A stretch of DNA of 22,685 nucleotides. It comes from Chara braunii. Taxonomy: Eukaryota > Streptophyta > Charophyceae > Charales > Characeae. Positions 10,451 through 18,008 of the stretch are shown one piece after another (the stretch's first letter is position 1; every line of letters begins with the position of its first letter). Below the pieces are notes generated by a model that did no database searches, was not told the DNA's origin, and worked only from the letters and a program-made list of their open reading frames with translations. Location of the stretch: the NCBI GenBank assembly GCA_003427395.1, contig BFEA01001370.1:12696-35380 (forward strand), read 5' to 3'. A program made the translations under genes and the position numbers.

Positions 10451-11602
10451 TGCACACCACGCGTTACACCACAACACTCATACCTACCCACGTATAACAC
10501 ACGTGCACACACAAACCAAACTCTACAAACAACATCTCAACGCAACAGTACTCTTAGTCCCTTCAATATCGGATAGGCGTCGCGTGCGAGGCTTCTGTAT
10601 AAGTGTTGAGCGAGCGCACGGCCTTCTCACATCAACCAACCATGCGGGCATATGCAAGCATTCGCGCTGATGGGGTACTATGTGGTATTCGTAGCCCCGC
10701 GGTCCCTGATAATCTCGAGGGTCGCGTTCGACACTCAAGTGTTGGCTGATAGGCGCTTTGAGGGGTAATCTCTCGACGCCGGACAACTGCCAAGTGCAGT
10801 TGAAGGCCACACCCTCTTCTGCACCTTGGGCAGAGGGGTTGGGTAGACAGCTCTACGCTGTCGTGGCGGTCAAAGATCAAGGGGNTTGACTTTGACGGCT
10901 GCCACGAACTACAACGTCCAACCATAATAACTCTAAGAAGCAAAGGGTCAAAGGGGACCTATTTTCTCTCATTGCAACACCCACCTAATCACTAGGCGCG
11001 GCCTCAATGGGTCGGGCGAACACAAGAAACATTATATAAGAGTTATGAGACAGAAGACGATCACTCTCACAATCACGGTGTGGCTTCCCTCAAATATACA
11101 TATATATATAATCATACGCAAACCCAAGTCTGGACTTCGACTCACATAACATACCTGTAATGACATCAAAGATCCATATCAACAGAGCACACACTACACG
11201 GGGTCAACTTCAACCATTCTTTGCGCTCACACCCCTCACTTTAGCCATACAAGCCTCACTCTTTGTGCAGCTCTCAAAATGAAATACTCAGCATCTTTAT
11301 TAAATGACCATTCAATTAAAGTCCGGGTGAAAATGGAACAAAACAACACAAAACACAGGGCTAAAGCCTTTTTAGGTTGAGTGGCAAGAGTGGATTTAGA
11401 GTTGAGCCGGAAACCGACCTGTTATCAAAAGATAACACAAGATGATCTTTGTAGGATCAGCTTGAAACTAGTCAAGCCTTGAATCAATCTGAATAAAGGT
11501 GACCTGCAATGTAGCACAGGCCAGTACCCAAGCCATGCTTGAGTGATCAAGAAATAATCCTACCTTTCTAATTAACCTCTGATATCTATCTAAAAATACA
11601 GG
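10451..11602. other. Non-coding stretch
   Basis: No supported gene. A (TA)n microsatellite lies at about 11093-11113. An imperfect inverted repeat lies at 10862-10906 with an N at 10885 in its loop. The section from about 11280 onward looks like plant-type retroelement untranslated DNA, but nothing in it proves this. Confidence 0.5.
10862..10906. repeat. Hairpin-forming inverted repeat with an N in the loop
   Basis: CGTGGC (10862-10867) pairs with GCCACG (10901-10906). GTCAAAG (10869-10875) pairs with CTTTGAC (10890-10896). TCAA pairs with TTGA just inside. The N at 10885 falls in the loop. Confidence 0.7.
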
Positions 11603-11730
11603 AAATTTCGGCAGCGTATCCCTTAAACAGGATGGATTGCCAGATCTTTCCTAGCTGAACATACTCTAACTCTCTAAATTCTGCAAAATTTCGGCAGCGC
11701 TTCCCGTAGGAAAAGTGGGCTACCAAGATT
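11603..11730 (+). repeat. Twice-repeated AAATTTCGGCAGCG motif
   Basis: AAATTTCGGCAGCG starts at 11603 and again at 11686, 83 bp apart. Each is followed by a TCCC word, a purine-rich spacer, and GGATTGCCAGAT or GGCTACCAAGAT. I recall similar TTTCGGCAG-TCCCCT strings in plant repetitive DNA but cannot name the family. Confidence 0.6.
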
Positions 11731-12143
11731 TATACAAAGCTGAAAACAAAAATGCAAGACAAAACTACACCTGGGACTAACTTCTGACACTTGCTTGATA
11801 ACTTAGGCTCAACATTGGTCTGCATGCCCTCTGAGTGAGACCATGAGCCAATGCTGATCCTAACCCTCAACCGAGTCGGTCCTATCTCATCCCAAACTTC
11901 CCTCCCATCATCCATCTTACCTACCTATGGCTCCAGCACTTGGCGAGCATCTACAACAACTACTCTATCAAAGAGAATACTACAAAGATGACTTTCAAAA
12001 ACATGCATAGGTGAGTACAACAACATCTCTCACCAACCCTCAGGTTCTTTTCCAGGTCACATAGTTCGTTCAAAAACCCTCATTAACAAAAACACAATTC
12101 TAAGCTAAGACATTGAGGCCGTTGGTCGATCGCGTTATCTCAT
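11731..12143. other. Non-coding stretch
   Basis: A 61-codon minus-strand open frame (11730-11915) has no recognisable domain. Nothing else is supported. Confidence 0.5.
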
Positions 12144-12214
12144 TGGAGTATAGCCAAGTGGAAAGGCATCGGTTTTTTATACCGACATGCAAAGGTTCGA
12201 ATCCTTTTATCCCA
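12144..12214 (+). tRNA. tRNA-Gln-like (mitochondrial type) with UUU anticodon
   Basis: A 71-base cloverleaf. The acceptor TGGAGTA pairs with TATCCCA except for an A-C mismatch at the fourth pair and a G-U at the fifth. The D stem is GCC/GGC. The anticodon stem TCGGT/ACCGA closes the loop TTTTTAT, giving anticodon UUU. A perfect AAAGG/CCTTT T stem surrounds TTCGAAT. From memory the body is nearly identical to plant-lineage mitochondrial tRNA-Gln(UUG), in which the loop would read TTTTGGT. The anticodon change would specify Lys. The acceptor defect and the setting in repeat DNA favour a nuclear copy of organellar DNA or a pseudogene, though a functional altered tRNA is not excluded. Confidence 0.7.
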
Positions 12215-13229
12215 CTTTAGGTAAAAGGGGAGCAACTTTAGAATCTACATAGCAGCGGGGCTCAGTCCGACTAGTGGCCTGAGCCTGTTTTGTAATTCTG
12301 AGTGTGTGCATGTTTTGTCTGCCTCCATGCCAGTCTGAGTGTTTGTCGGCTTGAGTGTGTGTGTGTGACCCGCAAGGGTACTTGGTTATTCAGAAGGCCC
12401 GAAGGATCGATACTTACTTCAGGTCGTAACTTTCATGGTTGCAGTGGGAAAACACTCAAGTAGCGGGGGTAGGCCCGCGACACTTAAGTGCAGCGAAAAA
12501 CACTTAAGTAACAGGTAGGTCGGTACCACACCAAGTAGAGGTAGATATGTCGGGCACTCGAGGTCGAGCAGAAAAAGACAAAAGTTGGCATTTTTAGAGG
12601 CCCAGTACTGGTAGGTAGGCGGGTACCAGTTCAAGCAGCCTAAGTCTAAGGCTTGTGCGAGCGATATCAGGGTCTGCAATGATGTTTCCCTCCGAAAGGG
12701 ATGGGGTACCGGTTGCTTGGACCAGCCGAGCGGTCGAAATGGCATCGACAAAGAGGCGATTGCCTTTTTACATATAGGTCAAACGAGAGCCTCAACTTTA
12801 TTTGCGGTATACGAGTAAGGACAGAGGTACCGCTCGAGCAAGTGTTACGAATTTGGGTGCTGCTACAAACCCGATGATCACACACTTATAATCGCTTCAG
12901 TCGAATGAATGGTCGGGGTGTATATTATTCTAACTAACGTTCTAACCACTAAGTCTCAGCGTGTGTCGTAGATCTTCTCGACATAAACCTAACCCAATCA
13001 ACCCCTCGACCTATTCGGTAGAAGGGTAATACTACCGATCCTAACCATCATAGCGCGCGTCATAAAAACGAGAGTGCATACTAATGAAATTTTTTCACCG
13101 ATTTGCCCCGACCTCGATGCTCGAGGGAATAGCTTCAAAGTATCGCGCGAAAGACGAGTACATTTTTAAATCCAAACCAACTCCGTCATGGCGGTCGGTG
13201 CAATCGGTGTGTTGACTGTAAAAACATGG
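12215..13229. other. Non-coding stretch
   Basis: No supported gene. GT-rich DNA lies at about 12298-12370. Around 12440-12520 AACACT(C/T)AAGTA recurs and CACTTAAGTG is palindromic. ACTGGTA/TACCAGT forms a small inverted repeat near 12607-12630. The open frames at 12419-12751 and 12667-12885 (minus) have no recognisable domain. Confidence 0.5.
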
Positions 13230-13257
13230 CCAAATACCCTTGTAAAAGGGTATTTGG
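13230..13257. repeat. 28-bp perfect palindrome, 4-base loop
   Basis: CCAAATACCCTT (13230-13241) and AAGGGTATTTGG (13246-13257) are exact reverse complements around GTAA. The core TACCCTTGTAA matches the palindrome at 6807-6832 and resembles that at 1877-1906. Confidence 0.9.
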
Positions 13258-13645
13258 TCTGACAACGGTCATTCTAACCACACGATACACTTTACGAAAC
13301 AACATCAAGCTTCACTTGTAGATCACGCCTAACCCCTTTCTCTACCTGACCCGTAACCTTTTTATGGATCGAAACGCACTGACGTCACGCGTAAGGCTCT
13401 GCATAAATAGGACGTTGTTTCACGAGTCTCCTTCATAATGACCAGCCATGCATAAATACATGAGCATTCGTTGTCAAGTGCATCAGCTCCCACTTTTTCG
13501 CAAAGCGTGGGAGCCCTCCCGACCATGTCACGCTAGAGTTAAACCAAACAAAACAAAATGAGAGACAACTTGGGAACAACGCAAAATAATCTCGCGAACC
13601 ACCGAGACGGTCGAGGTAGCGTCGTCCCTTCGCTGCTCTAGCTGG
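13258..13645. other. Non-coding stretch
   Basis: Nothing supported beyond short open frames, one of which (13433-13702, minus) runs into the dispersed repeat that follows. Confidence 0.5.
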
Positions 13646-13940
13646 GTGCGCCAGTCGCACATCCTGTGGTCCCCTGCGACAGGATAGGTTCCCATGGGAC
13701 AAAAGCTTCCCCTCCCTAAGGGGTTGTCACCAGCCTTAGGGACGTATCCCTACTGAGCTACTGACCCACGTGTGAAAGTTCTTAGATGCAATCGCAGAGG
13801 TAGGTTAGCCGAGGGGTTTTGCTTGTTCGCTGTAGCATAGATATGCTTGGTTAAACGCCAAATGAACTCGAACGTTGTCCGTTCTTAGGGCGTTGATCTC
13901 TTAGGTGCGGAGCAAACGTCGGTCGAATAGGACGGAATTA
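13646..13940. repeat. 300-bp dispersed repeat, copy 2
   Basis: Diverged partner of 10147-10450, in the same orientation, 3.5 kb away. This copy has more A/T changes, such as TTGCTTGTTCGCTGTAGCAT against TCTCGTTCGCTGTAGCATAA, as expected of an older or methylation-decayed copy. Its minus-strand frame carries LSCRRGPQDVRLAH. It is followed by AAATTATAACACCCAC words near 13994-14009 and 14084-14099 that are not part of copy 1. Confidence 0.7.
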
Positions 13941-15329
13941 ACCAAGCGTGAAACCCAACATTAATCCTAGTCCCTTTAGATACAAAGTCAAAAGAAAATT
14001 ATAACACCCACGCATTATTATATCAAAAGGATCGACCGTAGTCGATAAAAATAAATATTCAATCTGAAATGGACCGACCGAAAAAATTATAACACCCACT
14101 AGTAGGTTGCCGAAAACACGGCCTACTGGACTCAAAACAAGAATGGACGGACTGCAAAAAAAAAAATTGGCACATTCGAAATAGGGCGGTGGTACGTTTT
14201 TTTTTTATAGGTTTTTTCTTCATCTGTGCGAGAGGCTCCCGGCTGCCTACTTGGGGGGATCACCTGATTGGGCGCCCCGGACGCCATTCCAGGCACGGTA
14301 GGGTACCCCGGACGCCCAAGGTGGAAAGTTAGGTTTGCAGTTGCAGCCAAACAATTTTTCTTCTCCCTCCCCCTAGTCCCTTCATCAACGATGACCTGCT
14401 ATTGGACTGCAATCACCGTATGACCCCCTAAGCCCAATCTGAAGACACCCCTCTCTCAGTCACCCGCCCTTACACATATTGTTTTTTCTCTCTCTCTTAA
14501 GCGTTCTCTCGTTCTCTCTCTTTCTCTGACACATAACGAGACACACCTACACAACTGTGTAGATTGTTTGTGGAATACTTGAATTTCATGATCTTTCTCA
14601 ATTCGCCTCGTTTACTTTTATCATTTTATGGTTTGTCATTTATGTCATTTCTTATGTACAATGAAATTTAAATTTGAGCGATATTTATTTTTGTAAGATT
14701 CTCAAAAGTTAAAGGAGTTTTGCAGTTCTTGATTTTGTATCTTCAATTTTTGTGCTTTCAAATAGTGATTAATTATGGGTATGAATACCAACCAAACGAC
14801 GTTATTGAAAATTGACACTAGTATAATTTTGTTAAAATTAGATGGGGATAGCAGCAAAGTTTCAATAAACATGAAATAAGTTAGAATCTATTGAATGACT
14901 TCAAAGAGGTGGAGAGCCGAAAATTGTATTTGTATAGAAGTTTTTTGGGGAGGGAGTAAGGAGCCCCGACCTTCTTTCAGTGGTTGTATCAGTTCTCGGA
15001 GAGGAGTTTCGTGCAAGGGTGCGAAAGAACAAATGGATGATAATAAGACTTAAATCTATTGATTGAGGCTGAAATGTGTTAATTTAAACAAAACGTTTTT
15101 GAGTTTTACAGAATGTTTATAAATTTATGTTGTATATATGAGAATTAGATAAAGCGTCTCTCATATCCTAACTTTTTTTTGTTTCTTCATTTTATTTTAT
15201 TTTTCCTCCTTGTTATTCTTCCCCTATTTCTTTTTCGACGTTTCTCCTTGTTTAATTTTTTTTTTTTTGTTTACTAGGTAGGTTGTTTTTTTTTTCTCTA
15301 ACCTACGTAATTAAAAAAAGTTGAGTCAG

Positions 15330-15331
<2 letters not shown>
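13941..15331. other. AT-rich non-coding stretch
   Basis: No supported gene. A 16-bp direct repeat GGG-x-x-CCCCGGACGCC lies near 14270-14316. A CT-rich patch lies at about 14485-14525. Long T runs begin at about 15170. Open frames at 13938-14135 and 14132-14350 (minus) have no recognisable domain. Confidence 0.5.

Positions 15332-15390
<59 letters not shown>
15332..15390 (+). repeat. (GA)n microsatellite
   Basis: An uninterrupted run of about 29 GA dinucleotides. Confidence 0.97.
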
Positions 15391-15393
<3 letters not shown>

Positions 15394-15840
15394 ATGCGAC
15401 CGACACAGCCATGTTATAGGTTAGCAACGCCCTTGCCATTCCGAGTCCATTCCCCCTCGTCCCTTTATCCGCTCCCCCCCCCGCAGTCATAGTTTTTTTT
15501 TTCATTTTTTTTTTTTTTCCTCCGTCTTCTTCTTTTTTTTATTTTTTTTATTTTTGTTGTTCACCATTTTTTACTACTTAAAACAGGAAACAAAATAAAA
15601 GGTCGACATACAGAGAGAGAGGGAGAGGAGGAGGAGGGGAGGGGCAAGGAAAAGGAGAGGTAAGGGAAGGGAGGGCGATAGCGCCTTGTTAGGTGTCAGC
15701 GGTGCTGGTATTTGGAAGGGTCGCGATCGCCGTGCCGTTCTTATTTTTATTCTTCTTCTTTCTTTTCTATCTTTTTCTTCTTCTTCGTGTTATAGCTATC
15801 ATTTTCTCATTTTGATTACTCAAAAAAAAAAAAAAACGTC
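15391..15840. other. T-rich and purine-rich low-complexity DNA
   Basis: T runs at about 15491-15580, a G/A-rich block at about 15610-15680 and another TTC/T-rich block at about 15740-15800. No gene is seen. Confidence 0.6.
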
Positions 15841-15873
15841 GAGAGGTAGAGAGAGAGAGAGATAGAGAGAGAA

Positions 15874-15908
<35 letters not shown>

Positions 15909-15952
15909 GTCACAAATAGAACTGTCCGGTAAACCGTAGGCAGAGAGAGAGA

Positions 15953-16041
<89 letters not shown>

Positions 16042-16176
16042 AGAGAGAGAGAGAGAGATGGCTCAAATGCCAAGGAGGGATCGCGCGAGGGTTTGTGCTG
16101 CTGTTCTTGTCCTTGCTCACCAGATCGGACAGGACACTCGTCGCTTGTTGGAGATGGTTGGGCAGAGGTCGAGGCN

Positions 16177-16254
<78 letters not shown>
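15841..16254. repeat. Compound (GA)n / (TA)n microsatellite cluster
   Basis: (GA)n-type DNA at 15841-15872, (TA)n at about 15878-15906, (GA)n near 15942-15953, (TA)n at 15959-16038, (GA)n at 16040-16058, then 117 bp of unique DNA, an N at 16176 and (TA)n at 16177-16254. Two of the TA tracts are followed by CGTCACAAA...ACTGTCCGG (15907 and 16255). The Tyr-Ile open frames through here are microsatellite translations, not proteins. Confidence 0.9.
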
Positions 16255-16256
<2 letters not shown>

Positions 16257-16286
16257 TCACAAACAAAACTGTCCGGCTATGTTGCA

Positions 16287-16326
16287 CGCTGGCCGTGGCC
16301 GAGTTTGGCCCGGGCCACGGCCAGCG
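16287..16326. repeat. 14-bp GC-rich inverted repeat near the left edge
   Basis: CGCTGGCCGTGGCC (16287-16300) and GGCCACGGCCAGCG (16313-16326) are exact reverse complements around a 12-base loop. It begins 32 bp inside the end of the (TA)n tract and contains several GGCC words, like the array at the other end of the element. It may be a transposase-binding or subterminal hairpin. Confidence 0.8.
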
Positions 16327-16415
16327 GCCTAGGCCGGGACCCCCCCGGCCGCGGCTGGCCCGGCCGAATTTTTTCGGTCGAGGTCACGGCCGGTCTGGGG
16401 GGCGGTTTTCGTGGC

Positions 16416-16448
16416 GGGGTGCGGGTTTGGGATGGGGGAGTGGGGGGG
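16416..16448 (+). other. Potential G-quadruplex motif
   Basis: Five G runs of 3 to 7 bases are separated by loops of 2 to 3 bases (GGGG-TGC-GGG-TTT-GGG-AT-GGGGG-AGT-GGGGGGG). This meets the usual four-tract quadruplex pattern. It lies in the region downstream of the transposase gene, on the non-template side relative to the plus strand. Confidence 0.6.
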
Positions 16449-17192
16449 CACCCCCTAAAAGTGACAGGGCTTAAAAAAAAATAAAAACGGGGGGGTCCAG
16501 CACGAGCCCTTGGAAGGGTGGCCCGCAAAAAATCCAGCGGCCCCCGTGTGCAGGTTCGTCGATGCGGGGTCGCAAGGAGGAGGGTCTAGAACAGTGGAAA
16601 AATAAAAAAATATATATTTGTCCCATCCCGGGGCGGCCCAACGTGGGTTGGATGAGGGCCTGGTTGGGGCGGGCCGTGCACCCAGGCCGGCTCGAAGCTA
16701 GACGGGGCTGCAGATGGTAGACCGGAGGCGGATCAGGGCCTCACGCACTGAAAGGTAGGTGTCGGTTTCATTAATGAGGGCGATGACAGTTCGTCGGTTA
16801 TTTTAAAACAACACATTCATGGCAATCATAAGTCAGACCCTGTTTGGCATACCAATGTCAAAACACATTGCAAATCAATCACAATGCGGCGAAGTTGGGC
16901 GAACCACAAGTTTCAAATAATGATAACATGCAAGTGTGTCATAGTGTGTGTTCACTCATGAGACTGATGGACATTCATTAGCATATCATTTATGTAAGAA
17001 CACATTCATTAGCACATCATCCCTATGTCGCATCTGAAATTAACAGCACATTCATGACAACAGAGCAGAAAACAATCACCAAACAACAACGACTCAAATG
17101 CAAGACCAATCTTGGCGGAGGAACAAGAACAAGAGCAAATATATGACAAAGCATTTTAATAGAAATGCGTATGTACAAGGCTGAAGCCAAAA
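16449..17192. other. Non-coding region downstream of the transposase gene
   Basis: GC-rich to about 16780, then A/C-rich. ACATTCATTAGCA(T/C)ATCAT occurs at about 16972 and 17004, with related ACATTCATG words near 16811 and 17050. It probably contains the 3' untranslated region of the hAT gene; ATTAAA on the minus strand near 17155-17160 could be a polyadenylation signal. No gene is supported. Confidence 0.4.
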
Positions 17193-17346
17193 ACTGGACC
17201 CGTAGTCTCTACTCTACAACCGAGTAGCAAAAAAAAACTGGACCCATCGTCTCTGCTACACAACAGAGTACCAAAAAAAAACTGGATCCGTCGACGGGCG
17301 TCGTCTCTACAGTATAACCGAGTAGCAAAAAAAAAAAAAAAAAAAA
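17193..17346. repeat. Three tandem copies ending in A runs
   Basis: Units start ACTGGA(C/T)CC at 17193, 17237 and 17281. The first two are 44 bp; the third has an insertion near GTCGACGGGC and a longer A run. Each reads roughly ACTGGACCC, GTCTCT, CTACAACCGAGTA, C, then 8 to 20 A residues. It lies 150-300 bp beyond the end of the transposase frame. Confidence 0.85.
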
Positions 17347-17492
17347 CCTAACGTCCACGTACTGTCGTCGTCTCCATGGAACAACATCAACATAAATATG
17401 CTACAACCCTGCCGATAGAGCGTTCAGGCTGTACAGCCAAGGGGGAAAAAAAAAAAACTAATGACAAAAAAAATAATACACCATGGACGTCG

Positions 17493-18008
17493 TCATCTCC
17501 CACCAGAGCGCGCATGGCCTCTCCCACCAGAGCGCACGCGGGCATGCGATCCTCCCCGACGCCCTCCTCTCCCTCCGGCACCTGTGCCCCGTGCCCCACT
17601 GACGTATGCCGCATGTGCTGCAGCGGCCGCTGCGGTCACCTGTGCCCTGTGTCTGCGGGCCGCAGTCTCAATCGGCTCGGACTCAGTGTCTGCGTCCTCG
17701 TCCTCCTCCGCCTGTGCAGCAATCCCCCTCTCTCTCTCCCTTTGAATCGCGTCCAACGCTGCCTGCCCAGCGTCGACCCTTGCAGCGAGTCGAGCCTCAA
17801 CCTCTGAAAAGCCATGCGGTCGTTTCGTCCTGGGACGCATCAACAACCTCTCCTCGCCCGATGTGAACTGCTCTCCCTGCAGCCTATCCGTGGATGTCCC
17901 TGGGGCCTCTAGGACCAATGTCCTCCTCATCTCCGCTCGTGACAAACCAAGCATGCGACCTGCCATCTGCAGGCTCGGACGTCCGGACCCGCCCTCCTCA
18001 GCCGGCAT
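17493..18008 (-). CDS. Frame after the TAA: end of tail or separate ORF
   Basis: ATG at 18008 follows the TAA without a spacer and in the same frame. The 171 codons encode MPAEEGGSGRPSLQMAGRML, a basic patch (RPRTKRP), an Ala/Glu/Arg-rich probable coiled coil (SEVEARLAARVDAGQAALDA), an acidic EEDEDADTESE, and a Gly/Arg-rich end resembling RGG-type RNA- or DNA-binding tails. The composition continues that of the preceding tail, so a nonsense mutation in a longer protein is the simplest reading. A true stop followed by a second small frame is the alternative. No family recognised. Confidence 0.5.
   Translation of the reverse strand: MPAEEGGSGRPSLQMAGRMLGLSRAEMRRTLVLEAPGTSTDRLQGEQFTSGEERLLMRPRTKRPHGFSEVEARLAARVDAGQAALDAIQRERERGIAAQAEEDEDADTESEPIETAARRHRAQVTAAAAAAHAAYVSGARGTGAGGRGGRRGGSHARVRSGGRGHARSGGR

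Noticed and set aside
15767-16484. Open frames encoding long Tyr-Ile repeats
   Set aside because: They are translations of the (TA)n microsatellites on both strands.
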